Source: Cupriavidus laharis (GTDB lineage Bacteria; Pseudomonadota; Gammaproteobacteria; Burkholderiales; Burkholderiaceae). Taken from it: 64,000 bases of DNA. The translations under genes were made by a program, and so were the position numbers. Below the pieces are notes generated by a model that made no database searches, was not told the origin of the DNA, and saw nothing but the letters and a program-made list of their open reading frames with translations. The stretch covers positions 186,001 to 250,000 of the forward strand of contig NZ_CAJZAI010000004.1 of NCBI RefSeq assembly GCF_914271435.1, read 5' to 3'. Shown here piece by piece: positions 9,001 to 16,976 of this stretch (positions within the stretch are counted from its first letter, which is position 1; every line of letters starts with the position of its first letter).

Positions 9001-9528
9001 CTGCATGCGAAGGGCAGCCAGCACGGCCCGTTGCGCATGGTCTTCGTTTGCGATCGGGGCGCCAAAGAGGGCGAGGATGCCATCGCCCATCGACTTGGCG
9101 ACATAGCCCTCATAGTGGTGCACAGCCTCCATCATCAATGCCAGCACCGGGTCGATCAGCTGGCGCGCATCTTCCGGATCGAGGTCATGGATCAGTGCGG
9201 TCGAGCCGGCCATGTCGGCAAACACCGCCGTGATCGTCTTGCGTTCCCCGTCCACCGGCCCGCGGGCTTTCATTTCCGCTTCGGCAGCGCGAATGCGTTC
9301 GGCCAGGTAGGGCGGTGTGTAGTCGACAGGCGTGCTTGGTGCAGCCGCCGTGACAGGGCGCATCGCACCGGTGGGAAGGCCCAGCGGTGCACCGCATTCG
9401 CTGCAGTACTTCGCGCTCGCGACTGCCTCTTGCCCGCAGGCAGGGCAAACGCGTACCTGCCTCGCGCCACATTCCTGACAGAACCTGGCGCCTTCCGGAT
9501 TCCCGAACCCGCACTTTGCACAGCGCAT
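6088..9528 (-). CDS. Adenylate/guanylate cyclase-AAA ATPase-TPR protein with double zinc ribbon
   Basis: A 1146-residue protein. Two zinc ribbons use Cys3/6/17/20 and Cys28/31/42/45. A class III nucleotidyl cyclase domain spans about 93-270, with metal-binding Asp105 (FADMAGST) and Asp149 (SMGDG), Lys145 and Arg231. His227 sits where many cyclases have Asn, so activity needs testing. An AAA-16/STAND ATPase domain follows, with Walker A GEPGVGKS at 327-334 and IIEDLQWLDAE as Walker B. The rest is helical TPR-like repeat. These large proteins are signalling ATPases; the cyclase product and trigger are unknown. The ATG is preceded by GGGGGAAGAG. It stands alone beside tRNA-Arg and converges on it. 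Confidence 0.85.
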   Translation of the reverse strand: MRCAKCGFGNPEGARFCQECGARQVRVCPACGQEAVASAKYCSECGAPLGLPTGAMRPVTAAAPSTPVDYTPPYLAERIRAAEAEMKARGPVDGERKTITAVFADMAGSTALIHDLDPEDARQLIDPVLALMMEAVHHYEGYVAKSMGDGILALFGAPIANEDHAQRAVLAALRMQEAMRHYADGVRLRQGIALQIRVGINSGEVVVRTIRIKDLHTDYDPVGNSIHIASRMENIAVPGSIVASEHTRNLTEGYFEFKPLGETPIKGLPQPLPVFEVVGLGPLRTRLQVSASRGLARFVGRTRELGQLHDARARTRAGRGEIVAIVGEPGVGKSRLCHEFKLLAPHDCLVLETFSVSHGKAYPYLPLIELLRTYVQIAPQDDERRRREKLTGKLLTLDRALEDCLPYLFHLLGAAEPDAALAQMDAQVRQQRTFDAIRRLLVRESLTQPLELIIEDLQWLDAETEAFLGFLAENVVSARILLLVNFRPEYRHAWRCKPYYTEIRLDPLGEAEARQLLRALLGDDAGLANLEPLILQQTEGNPFFIEEVVQDMVEGQVLRGERGHYRLKQVPEKLHIPVTVQGVLAGRIDRLQPHEKALLQTLAVIGKVFPWSLLARVVDLPEDDTKTILARLQAAEFIYEQPAFPENLYSFKHALTQEVAYASLLNERRRALHERTAQAVEAQFSAQLDEHCSELAYHFSRSGNTPKAVEYLHRAGRQAIQRSADAEAVTHLTMALTFLATLPDGPDRARQELPLQITLGPAWMATRGFAAPEVERTYTQALALCHQLGDTSQLFAALMGLRTFHTVRAELATARKLAEQLLDLARQERDPGLLVQAHRALGANLFYLGELAPAQVQLEQAMAIYDPLKHQAQAFVYGLEPGVQGLALIAMNLWLLGYPDQASARAREALELARTPSHPSDSADALLAAAEVRLLRGDVQAAHELAQALISLSTDYGLPYGLACGTILSGCALTRQGRVSEGIALMNQGLVAYRATGAELMRSHFLTLLAEAYASAGQTGMGLATLSEAVAASEQAGECLYQAEIHRVKGELTLLERCWNGETDEAATQAEACFLGAIEKARHQGAQSLELRAAVALSRMWQRQGKRTEARTLLSESYGRFSEGFETADLREAGALLALLSHAPSG

Positions 9529-9855
9529 GGGTCTCTTCCCCCGCAGGGGTTAGCGACGGCCGACGATTAGATATTAATGACCTCAACGCGGTACTGTGGG
9601 ACAACATGCGGCGTTCGCGTATGTTGCTGCCGGCGGCAGGTGCTGGTGCGGCGCACCATAAGGCCAGGCACCGCTTTGGCTTGGTGACGGCGACGGCGAT
9701 GCGCGGGGACCGGGCGGCCATCTATGAGTTTTCCTGATCAATCCACCGCCAAAGAATCGTTTGTTGTCGACGAGACCGACTTCGATAATTTGCATCGAGC
9801 CCGCGACCAATTCAATGCGGGCAACAAGTTCAACAGATGCAAAGGAGACAAGGCA
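9529..9855. other. Divergent control region between the cyclase gene and the Rieske operon
   Basis: This holds the promoters of two divergent transcripts. An open frame extends the Rieske gene 44 codons upstream but starts without a ribosome binding site, while AAAGGAGA precedes the ATG at 9856. I found no clear -35/-10 pair. Confidence 0.4.
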
Positions 9856-11049
9856 ATGAATGCCCCCACCGAAGCCAAGAAATTTCCCCTCGTCCAACTT
9901 GCCACGGTTCTGGAGCCGATTGAGAAGGCCACCGGTCTCGGAAATGAGTTCTACACCGACGGCCAGTACTATCAACACGAGCGCGACACGCTGCTTGGCC
10001 AGGACTGGGTGTGCATCGGCTTCGCCGACGATCTGAAGCAGAATTCGTTCGCCAAGCCGGTCGACTTCATGGGGCTGCCGCTTCTGATGGTGCGCAACCG
10101 CGATGGCGTCCTCCAGGTTTTCCATAATGTCTGCAGCCATCGCGGCATGAAACTGGTGCACGAAGCGGGTGAAATCCAGGGTGTGATTCGCTGCGGCTAT
10201 CACTCGTGGACGTACGACCTGAACGGGGCGCTCAAGGGCACGCCGCATATCGGGGGCGTCAATCAGCACAAGGATCCGCGCTTTGCATGCGAGAAGCACG
10301 GGCTGAAGGCTCTGCGCAGCCACGTCTGGATGGGCATGGTCTTTGTCAACCTGTCCGGTACGGCTCCCGAGTTCGAGGAAGCGATCAAGCCGCTGACGGA
10401 CCGCTGGCAGCAATTTCTGGGTTCGGACGGGCTTTCGATGATCAGGATGCCGCAGGACAGCGGTTCCTGGTCGCTCGAAGTCAAATGCAACTGGAAGCTC
10501 GCGGTCGAGAACTATTGCGAGGCTTATCACCTTCCCTGGGTACATCCGTCCCTGAACACCTATTCGCGCCTGGAAGACCACTACAACATCGCCTTTGCCG
10601 ACCGTTTTGCCGGCCAGGGCAGCCACGCCTACAACCTCGCCGACGTTGAGGGTACCTCACTGCCGACGTTCCCCTCATGGCCGGCCGATCGGATGCGCAC
10701 TGCCGAGTACGTGGCACTTTTCCCGAACGTGCTTCTCGGCATTCAGGCCGATCACGCTTTCGCAATGGTGCTGCAGCCCCTGGCCGCCGACCGCACTGTG
10801 GAACATCTGCGGCTGTTCTTCGTGGGCGATGAGGCGGCCCAGGATCCGTGCTATGCCGCCAGCCGTCATGCGGTGCTGGCGGCGTGGCGCGTCGTCTTTA
10901 CCGAAGATATCGGTGCAGTGGAGGGCATGCAGGCAGGCCGTCAGTCGCCGGGGTTCCAGGGCGGTGCCTTCTCGCCCGAGATGGACGCGCCTACTCACTA
11001 TTTCCATCGGTGGATGGCCAGCAAGCTCCTCGAAAGCGGGCAAGCGTAA
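9856..11049 (+). CDS. Rieske oxygenase alpha subunit, quaternary-ammonium (CntA/GbcA) type
   Basis: A 397-residue terminal oxygenase. The Rieske [2Fe-2S] ligands are Cys93, His95, Cys113 and His116. The mononuclear iron site is in NYCEAYHLPWVH, with His225 and His230, and the third ligand is likely the Asp of FTEDIGAVEG. Glu222, three residues before His225, takes the bridging position that is Asp in most ring hydroxylases; Glu there is known from the carnitine oxygenase CntA, pointing to the group that oxidises carnitine, glycine betaine or stachydrine. Such enzymes cleave a C-N bond or N-demethylate. It is first in a tight operon with an aldehyde dehydrogenase and a rubredoxin reductase. 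AAAGGAGA fixes the start. Exact substrate unknown. Confidence 0.85.
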   Translation: MNAPTEAKKFPLVQLATVLEPIEKATGLGNEFYTDGQYYQHERDTLLGQDWVCIGFADDLKQNSFAKPVDFMGLPLLMVRNRDGVLQVFHNVCSHRGMKLVHEAGEIQGVIRCGYHSWTYDLNGALKGTPHIGGVNQHKDPRFACEKHGLKALRSHVWMGMVFVNLSGTAPEFEEAIKPLTDRWQQFLGSDGLSMIRMPQDSGSWSLEVKCNWKLAVENYCEAYHLPWVHPSLNTYSRLEDHYNIAFADRFAGQGSHAYNLADVEGTSLPTFPSWPADRMRTAEYVALFPNVLLGIQADHAFAMVLQPLAADRTVEHLRLFFVGDEAAQDPCYAASRHAVLAAWRVVFTEDIGAVEGMQAGRQSPGFQGGAFSPEMDAPTHYFHRWMASKLLESGQA

Positions 11050-11061
11050 CAGGAGGGACGG

Positions 11062-12510
11062 ATGGAACGCACAATCGCCCGCCATTGGCTCAATTACATC
11101 AATGGCGAATGGGTCGACAGTTCTCGTCATCTCGACGTAGCCTGCCCGGCCAACGCCGAACCATTCGCGACCGTGGCGCTTGCCAGTGTCGAGGATGCCG
11201 AACAGGCCCTCGACGCTGCGGCACGATGCGCCGCCAGCGGCGAACTGACGCGGCACCGCCCTGCTGAAAGGGTGAAATGGCTGCTGCATATCGCCGCCGA
11301 AATCCGGGCGGTGGCCGAGGAGGGCGCACGTGTCCTGTGCCGGGAGAACGGCAAGCGGCTGAGCGATGCCCGCGACGAGTTCATCGAGGCTGCCCGCTAC
11401 TTCGAGTACTACGCCGGCATGGCCGACAAGATCGAAGGTATCTCCGTCCCCCTGGGTGATGGCTATGTCGATTTCACCCGCTATGAGCCGATGGGCGTTT
11501 CGGTGCAGATCGTGCCCTGGAACTTCCCGGTCTCGATTTGCGCCCGGTCGCTTGCACCTGCTCTGGCTGCAGGAAACGCGGTCATCGTGAAGTCGCCGGA
11601 GCTTTCCCCGCTGGGCTTGTGCGTTCTTTTCCAGGCGATCGAGCGTGCCGGTTTGCCCCGTGGCGCGGTCCATCTGCTTTGCGGTCTGGGCAGCAAAGTC
11701 GGCGCCCATCTGGCGGCCAGCCCGAAGACAAAGCAGATAGTTTTTACTGGCTCAGTGCCGACTGGTCGCGCCATCCTCTCGGCAGCGGCGCAATGGGCAA
11801 CGCCCAGCGTCATGGAGTTGGGCGGAAAGTCGGCGGCAGTGATCTTCCCGGACTGTGACCGCAATGAGCTGCTTGCCAGTGTGAAGAGCGGCATCTTCTT
11901 CAATGCGGGCCAGGTATGTTCAGCGATGTCGCGACTGGTGGTCCATCGGGATATTTACGATGAGGTCCTCGCTGCGGTGGCGGACCTGGCCGACCGCCTG
12001 GTCACTGGCCCCGGCGAAGACGATCCCGACCACACCCCATTGATCAGCGCCAGCCAGCTCGACCGGGTCGCCGCCATGTGCCGGGACGCCATTGCTGAAG
12101 GCGCCACGGCGGTGGCAGGCGGCGACCGCATGCACGACCGGAGCGGGCACTTCATGCAGCCGACCGTTCTCGGGCATGTACGTCCGCAGATGAAGATCGC
12201 GTGCGAAGAGGTGTTCGGACCGGTACTGGCCGTGATTCCGTTCGACACCGAGGACGAGGCGATCGAGATCGCCAATGGCACGCCGTTCGGTCTCGTTGCC
12301 GGGGTGTTTACCCAAGACGTCAACCGCGCACTGCGGCTCACCCGACGTCTGCGTGCCGGACAGGTCTTCGTCAACGAGTGGTATGCCGGCGGCATCGAGA
12401 CGCCGTTCGGCGGCGTGGGCCTGTCCGGCTTCGGCCGGGAAAAGGGCCAGGAAGCCATCTATAGCTACGTGCAGACGAAGAACGTGGCGATCCGCGTGGC
12501 GCAGCATTGA
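11062..12510 (+). CDS. NAD(P)-dependent aldehyde dehydrogenase
   Basis: A 482-residue enzyme of the ALDH superfamily. Visible motifs are VPWNFPVSICARSLAPALAAGN (cofactor site), FTGSVPTGR, the general-base Glu in ELGGKSAA, the catalytic Cys in NAGQVCSAMSR, and EEVFGPVLAV. It follows the Rieske gene by 12 bases, with GGAGGGACGG before its ATG. By analogy with carnitine cleavage, where the oxygenase yields trimethylamine and malic semialdehyde, it may oxidise the aldehyde released by the upstream oxygenase. That role is inferred from position. Confidence 0.88.
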   Translation: MERTIARHWLNYINGEWVDSSRHLDVACPANAEPFATVALASVEDAEQALDAAARCAASGELTRHRPAERVKWLLHIAAEIRAVAEEGARVLCRENGKRLSDARDEFIEAARYFEYYAGMADKIEGISVPLGDGYVDFTRYEPMGVSVQIVPWNFPVSICARSLAPALAAGNAVIVKSPELSPLGLCVLFQAIERAGLPRGAVHLLCGLGSKVGAHLAASPKTKQIVFTGSVPTGRAILSAAAQWATPSVMELGGKSAAVIFPDCDRNELLASVKSGIFFNAGQVCSAMSRLVVHRDIYDEVLAAVADLADRLVTGPGEDDPDHTPLISASQLDRVAAMCRDAIAEGATAVAGGDRMHDRSGHFMQPTVLGHVRPQMKIACEEVFGPVLAVIPFDTEDEAIEIANGTPFGLVAGVFTQDVNRALRLTRRLRAGQVFVNEWYAGGIETPFGGVGLSGFGREKGQEAIYSYVQTKNVAIRVAQH

Positions 12511-12522
12511 GAGGTGGCAGAG

Positions 12523-13929
12523 ATGAAGAAGTGGCTCTGTATCATCTGCGGGGTGATCTACGACGAGGCTGAAGGCTGGCCCAAGGACGGCATCCCACCC
12601 GGTACCCGATGGGAAGATGTACCCGAAGACTGGAAGTGCCCGGAGTGCGGTGTCGGCAAGGCGGATTTCGAGATGCTGGAGATCACCGGAGAGCCGTCGC
12701 CGGCGGCACCAGCAAAGCCGGCGACGGCGGCAACGACCGTCGCTGCTGCGGCCCGCGTTTCGAAGCCCGTATTGCATCCGATCGTTATCGTCGGTTCCGG
12801 TCATGCCGGTTACAGCCTGGCACAGGCCGTCCGTCAGCGCGATCCCGATGCCGAAATCGTCGTCCTGACGCGCGAGTCCGGTCACCTCTACTCGAAGCCA
12901 GCACTGTCGATCGCGACCTCATCGGGCCGTAGCGCAGATGGCTTGATCTCCGAATCGCCTCTCGAGATCGAGAGACGCCTGAAGATACGCGTCTACCCGC
13001 ACTGCGATGTTCAGGCCATAGACGCTTCGGCGCATGTCCTGCAGACCAGCATGGGTTCCATGCCGTACGCGAAGCTCGTTCTCGCGCTCGGCGCCAGCCC
13101 GGTTCGCCTTGAAGTCAGGGGGCGTAGCGACGCGTTGCTGAGTGTCAACAACCTGGACGACTATCGCGCCTTGCGGAGCCAGTTGAACGGTGCCTCGCGG
13201 GTGGCCATCATCGGCGATGGGTTGATCGGCTGTGAATTCGCCAACGATCTTGCCGTCAGTGGATACGATGTGAGCGTGATCGGCATCGGCAAGTGGCCGC
13301 TGGAACGCCTTCTGCCTCACGAAGCTGGCGCACATCTGCAATGCGCCCTGGCTGGTCTTGGCGTCGATTGGCACCTGCAGAATTCGGTGCAGGAAATCGC
13401 CGGAGAGCCGGGGGCATGGACGCTTACGCTCGCGAATGGCCGCGAAGTCAAGGCGGACGTGGTGATTTCCGCGGTAGGCCTCGCGCCGAATGTCGCGCTG
13501 GCAGCCGACAGTGGCTGCGATGTCGGCCGTGGCATTCGCACGGACGCACAACTGCAGACATGCCTGCCAGACGTCTACGCGCTCGGTGACTGTGTCGAAA
13601 TCGACGGCCGGCCGGCACCGTACCTGGCACCGATCAACCACGGCGTCTCGTCGCTTGCCCGCACGCTTACCGGCCAACCGACCGCTGTCAGCTATCCGCC
13701 GATGCCCGTACACGTGAAAACGCCGGTTGCACCGCTGTGCTTCCTGCCTCCGCCCGCTTCGGTCGCCGGCGAATGGCGCGTCAACAAGACAGAGGATGGC
13801 TTTAGCTGTGGCCACTTTGATGACACCGGCCGCATGCGCGGTTTCGCACTGGTCGGTACAGACGCGCAATCCTTGCGAGGCCGATGGGTGGAAGCATGCA
13901 AGCACCAAGCCGGCGAATATGTGTCCTGA
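12523..13929 (+). CDS. Rubredoxin-rubredoxin reductase fusion protein
   Basis: A 468-residue protein. Residues 1-52 are a complete rubredoxin with Cys6/Cys9 (CIICG) and Cys39/Cys42 (CPECG) for one iron. An Ala/Pro-rich linker at about 57-80 joins it to an NAD(P)H-dependent FAD reductase: FAD motif IVGSGHAG near 90, NAD motif [12 protein letters not shown] near 228, and the FAD-contacting [10 protein letters not shown]. It should pass electrons from NAD(P)H through FAD to the tethered rubredoxin. No CntB/GbcB-type ferredoxin reductase is encoded nearby, so it is the likely donor to the Rieske oxygenase two genes upstream; that pairing is inferred. The ATG at 12523 follows GAGAGGTGG; a GTG three codons earlier is possible. 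Confidence 0.9.
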   Translation: MKKWLCIICGVIYDEAEGWPKDGIPPGTRWEDVPEDWKCPECGVGKADFEMLEITGEPSPAAPAKPATAATTVAAAARVSKPVLHPIVIVGSGHAGYSLAQAVRQRDPDAEIVVLTRESGHLYSKPALSIATSSGRSADGLISESPLEIERRLKIRVYPHCDVQAIDASAHVLQTSMGSMPYAKLVLALGASPVRLEVRGRSDALLSVNNLDDYRALRSQLNGASRVAIIGDGLIGCEFANDLAVSGYDVSVIGIGKWPLERLLPHEAGAHLQCALAGLGVDWHLQNSVQEIAGEPGAWTLTLANGREVKADVVISAVGLAPNVALAADSGCDVGRGIRTDAQLQTCLPDVYALGDCVEIDGRPAPYLAPINHGVSSLARTLTGQPTAVSYPPMPVHVKTPVAPLCFLPPPASVAGEWRVNKTEDGFSCGHFDDTGRMRGFALVGTDAQSLRGRWVEACKHQAGEYVS

Positions 13930-13944
13930 TATTTATCAAGCAAA

Positions 13945-15261
13945 ATGAACCTGCCCCACGATGACAAGAGTTGCGGCTGGTATGCCGCGCTGCCGACCCC
14001 CGAGAAGGCGACCGGCCTCGCTGGCCGCCAGGTGGCCGACTATGCGGTGATCGGCGCCGGTTTCGCCGGCCTGGCTGCCGCACGCCGGCTCGCTATCCAC
14101 AAGCCGGAGGCGCGCATTCTGCTGGTCGATGCGCAACGGGTTGGAGAAGGTGCATCGGGCCGCAACTCGGGCTTTGTAATTGATCTTCCCCACAAGTTCG
14201 CGCTGGAGAACCCCGATCCAGAGTTCAAGCAGCGCCTGCTGCGGCTGAACCGAGCCGCAATTGGGCAACTGCAGTCGCTCATTGGCGAGCATGGTATTGC
14301 GTGTCAGTGGTCGCATGCCGGCAAATACCAGGGTGCAGTGGGCGAGCGGGGACTGGCATACCTCGCGCACTTCGAAAAGCTACTTTCCGAGCTTGGTGAG
14401 CCCTATCACTCGGTGGAGGGCGCCGCGTTGGCCAAGGTGCTGGGCACCAGCCATTACAGCCGGGCGGTTTACACGCCCGGATGCTATCTGATGCAGCCCG
14501 CCGCGCTGGTCCGGGGACTGGCCAGCTCCCTTCCCGACAACGTTGAACTGCTCGAGAATTCTCCCATCTTCCGAGTGGAGCGCGACGGAAAGGGCGGCTA
14601 CGTGCTGCATGGAGCGAACGGAGAGATTCATACGCAGCGCTTGCTACTCGGTACAAGCATTTTCACGCGGGAATTCGGCTATCTGCAAAACCGTTTGCTG
14701 CCGGTGATGACCTTCGCCAGTTGGACAGCGCCGCTGGACGAAGCCCAGAGCAAGCGCTATAGCGGCGTTTTCGACTGGGGATTGACCCCCGCCGACCATG
14801 CGGGCACGACAGTGCGCATGACTCAGGATCGCAGGATCATCATCCGCAATACCTACAGGCACGTGTCGAAATATGGCCGCAGCGTCGACGATGCCATGCG
14901 CAATCGGATTCGCGCCAGTCATCGCAAGGCATTCCTCGCCCGCTTTCCGGAATTGTCGGATGTGGAATTTACTCATACCTGGGGCGGTGTCTACGCCATT
15001 TCTCGAAACTTCACCAATTTCTTCGGTCAACTGGACGACGGGGCGTTCGCTTCGGCCTGCGATAACGGCGTGGGCGCAGCATGGGGGACAATCTCCGGCA
15101 CGCTGCTTGCCGATCATGCGGTTGGCGCACAGTCCTCGCTTCTTGACGACATTCAGGCGGTCACCGGTATGCCGTCGCTGAATCCGCCCGAACCGTTCCT
15201 GGGCCTTGGGGTTCGATCGCGCATCATGCTCGCCGCATGGCAAAGCCGGAGCGAGCTATGA
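13945..15261 (+). CDS. FAD-dependent amine oxidoreductase (DadA/PuuB-like)
   Basis: A 438-residue protein of the DAO superfamily. The dinucleotide motif VIGAGFAGLAAARRLA lies near residue 33, followed by GEGASGRNSGFV, typical of gamma-glutamylputrescine oxidase and N-methyl amino acid oxidases. The C-terminal part has THTWGGVYAISRN and DNGVGAAWGTISGTLLAD. These flavoproteins oxidise secondary or primary amines, often removing N-methyl groups as formaldehyde. Placed 16 bases after the rubredoxin reductase, it may handle a demethylated amine from the Rieske step; this is inference. A degraded relative of its C-terminal third lies at 22549-22863. Confidence 0.85.
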   Translation: MNLPHDDKSCGWYAALPTPEKATGLAGRQVADYAVIGAGFAGLAAARRLAIHKPEARILLVDAQRVGEGASGRNSGFVIDLPHKFALENPDPEFKQRLLRLNRAAIGQLQSLIGEHGIACQWSHAGKYQGAVGERGLAYLAHFEKLLSELGEPYHSVEGAALAKVLGTSHYSRAVYTPGCYLMQPAALVRGLASSLPDNVELLENSPIFRVERDGKGGYVLHGANGEIHTQRLLLGTSIFTREFGYLQNRLLPVMTFASWTAPLDEAQSKRYSGVFDWGLTPADHAGTTVRMTQDRRIIIRNTYRHVSKYGRSVDDAMRNRIRASHRKAFLARFPELSDVEFTHTWGGVYAISRNFTNFFGQLDDGAFASACDNGVGAAWGTISGTLLADHAVGAQSSLLDDIQAVTGMPSLNPPEPFLGLGVRSRIMLAAWQSRSEL

Positions 15262-15665
15262 GTACGTATGCCAGTGCGGCAACAGGAGTGAGGCTGGTCG
15301 ACCAGGCCGACCTTGGCTTCGTGGTAAGAGGCGGACCGCCCGGCGCGGCCTATGTCGCGCGGGCGATTCCGGAAGACGCGTCATCCCGTCTTGGTATCGG
15401 CTTTGCGAGATGGGAGGGGGCAAGGGTGAGTTGGATCACCTTGTACGAGGAGGTTATCTTCACCATCGAGGGCATCCTGGAGGTGGAGGTCGGCGGCACC
15501 ACTTATGAGGTCAAGCCCGGCCAGGTCTTGTACATACCCAAATACACGGAGCTGATCTACTCCGGCTTTGCACTCTTCGGGTATGTCGTCTATCCGGGAA
15601 ACTGGAAACAGACTTGCGATGAGGGGGCCTTGGACGAGCCGCCGATATATCCGGAAAAGCGTTAA
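15258..15665 (+). CDS. EutQ-like cupin protein
   Basis: A 135-residue single-domain cupin. The core TLYEEVIFTIEGILEVEVGG and VKPGQVLYIPKYTEL matches the EutQ-like cupin family. EutQ has been linked to ethanolamine use and acetate kinase activity, but stand-alone relatives are mostly uncharacterised. Metal-binding His residues expected in motif 1 are not obvious, so metal catalysis is doubtful. Its ATG overlaps the stop of the FAD oxidoreductase gene (ATGA), indicating coupled translation and a shared pathway. A 15-base inverted repeat follows directly after the stop. Confidence 0.75.
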   Translation: MSTYASAATGVRLVDQADLGFVVRGGPPGAAYVARAIPEDASSRLGIGFARWEGARVSWITLYEEVIFTIEGILEVEVGGTTYEVKPGQVLYIPKYTELIYSGFALFGYVVYPGNWKQTCDEGALDEPPIYPEKR

Positions 15666-15667
15666 AA

Positions 15668-15709
15668 GGGATACCGTCAAGTGATGCGAGAATTACTTGA
15701 TGGTGTCCC
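15668..15709 (+). terminator. Long imperfect hairpin ending the Rieske-cupin operon
   Basis: Arms GGGATACCGTCAAGT (15668-15682) and ACTTGATGGTGTCCC (15695-15709) pair over 15 positions, two as G-T, with a 12-base loop. There is no T run, so it may be a Rho-type or stabilising hairpin. Confidence 0.5.
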
Positions 15710-15842
15710 GATACTCGAACAACACTCAGTCAACCTTGCCAGGCAGGACTCGCCTTTAATGAAGCTTATATAGTTTAACCCGCTCCCTTGGAGCAACCGA
15801 TACGGGACATACTATAAAAAGCCCCCGGAGACACCCGTTCCC

Positions 15843-16739
15843 ATGAAGATTCAGCCACTGCCACCGTTCAAGGCGCTTATTGCTTTTGAAGCAACGGCGC
15901 GCTTGGGCAGTTTCACTCGCGCAGCAGACGAGTTGAACGTCACACAGGGCGCCATCAGCAGGCAAATCGGCTTGCTGGAAGACATGCTCGGCGCACATCT
16001 GCTCGACCGCACGACAAGGTCCGTTCGTCTTACACCGACCGGCGAACAGTATTTCCAATCCAGCCGGGAAGCTTTGCTTGCGCTTGCTGAGGCGACACAA
16101 GTCGTCAAGCGTTGGCAGGGTGACCAACAGGTGACCGTCGCCACCAGTACCGCGCTCGCATCATTGTGGCTACTACCGCGCATCCCGGAGTTCAATGACG
16201 CTCACCACGGTATCGACTTGCGCATCGTGGCCTACGACCACGTCAAGGATTATCGGAAGCTGGAGTGCGACCTCGCTGTCTACTACTGCAAGAGTCCGCC
16301 GGAGTCCATCAAGAGTACGCCGATTTGCAGCGAAGAAATCTTCCCGGTTTGCAGCCCGGCCTATCTTGCCCGTTGTCCTGAAATAAGGAGGGCGGAAGAC
16401 CTTGCCGCGTGCACCTGGCTGTGGTTGGACGATTCCGAGCGGGACTGGGTCAGTTGGCCCGAGTGGTTTCGCCGACTCGACCGCGCTCCCGTCACGCCTC
16501 GCAACAGGATCAATCTCAACAACTATTCGATGGTGATCCAGGCTGCGTTGAGTGGACAAGGCGTGGCGCTGGGCTGGCGCAATCTTATCGATCCCTATCT
16601 GAAAGCCGGAACGTTGGTGTGCCCCGTGCCTGAAACGCTCCAAACCGACGGGAAATTCATGATTCTCGAGCCCGCCGGCCCGCACGAGCGGCGCAAAAGC
16701 GTCTGCAGTTTCAGGAACTGGTTGTTATCGCTCCAGTAG
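15843..16739 (+). CDS. LysR-family regulator, GcvA-like
   Basis: A 298-residue LysR-type regulator. The N-terminal winged helix reads FTRAADELNVTQGAISRQIG, followed by LLDRTTRSVRLTPTG, as in the GcvA/AmpR group. The effector domain runs from about 92 (QVTVATSTALASLWLLPRIP). It sits between the Rieske operon and the MFS carrier, same strand, so it is the likely local regulator responding to the catabolised compound or a product such as glycine. The operator was not located. The gene starts two bases after the likely start of a short leader behind the hairpin at 15.7 kb. Confidence 0.88.
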   Translation: MKIQPLPPFKALIAFEATARLGSFTRAADELNVTQGAISRQIGLLEDMLGAHLLDRTTRSVRLTPTGEQYFQSSREALLALAEATQVVKRWQGDQQVTVATSTALASLWLLPRIPEFNDAHHGIDLRIVAYDHVKDYRKLECDLAVYYCKSPPESIKSTPICSEEIFPVCSPAYLARCPEIRRAEDLAACTWLWLDDSERDWVSWPEWFRRLDRAPVTPRNRINLNNYSMVIQAALSGQGVALGWRNLIDPYLKAGTLVCPVPETLQTDGKFMILEPAGPHERRKSVCSFRNWLLSLQ

Positions 16740-16901
16740 AGAAGCATGGGTTGTGCAGCATGCCATGTGTGCTTTCTTCACACGGGTATGTTGCTGTCCA
16801 TATAAGCGTCGTGCTTTCTTTTTCATTACAAAAAATAATCAATCGACGCACAAAATATCGTTTGTTCAAGCGGGCAGACTTACACAAACTCTCCTTGCTG
16901 G

Positions 16902-16915
16902 TTGATCTAAATCAA
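16902..16915 (+). promoter_or_regulatory. Perfect FNR/Anr-type box upstream of the MFS gene
   Basis: TTGAT-CTAA-ATCAA matches the FNR/CRP-family consensus TTGATNNNNATCAA in all ten defined positions. It lies 62 bases before the TTG start of the carrier gene in an AT-rich upstream region, a spacing that suits activation of a promoter near 16933-16950. Confidence 0.55.
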
Positions 16916-16976
16916 AAGGTCGTCAGAGCCGTCAATAGTGAGGCCTCCTGGCCCATCCAAATACAAGGAGACAACA

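Noticed and set aside
6088..9528. Integrated island with tRNA-Arg as attachment site
   Set aside because: No integrase gene and no repeat of the tRNA 3' end was found in the window, so this stays a possibility only.
9724..9855. 44-codon N-terminal extension of the Rieske oxygenase
   Set aside because: No ribosome binding site before 9724, whereas AAAGGAGA precedes the ATG at 9856 and family members start there.
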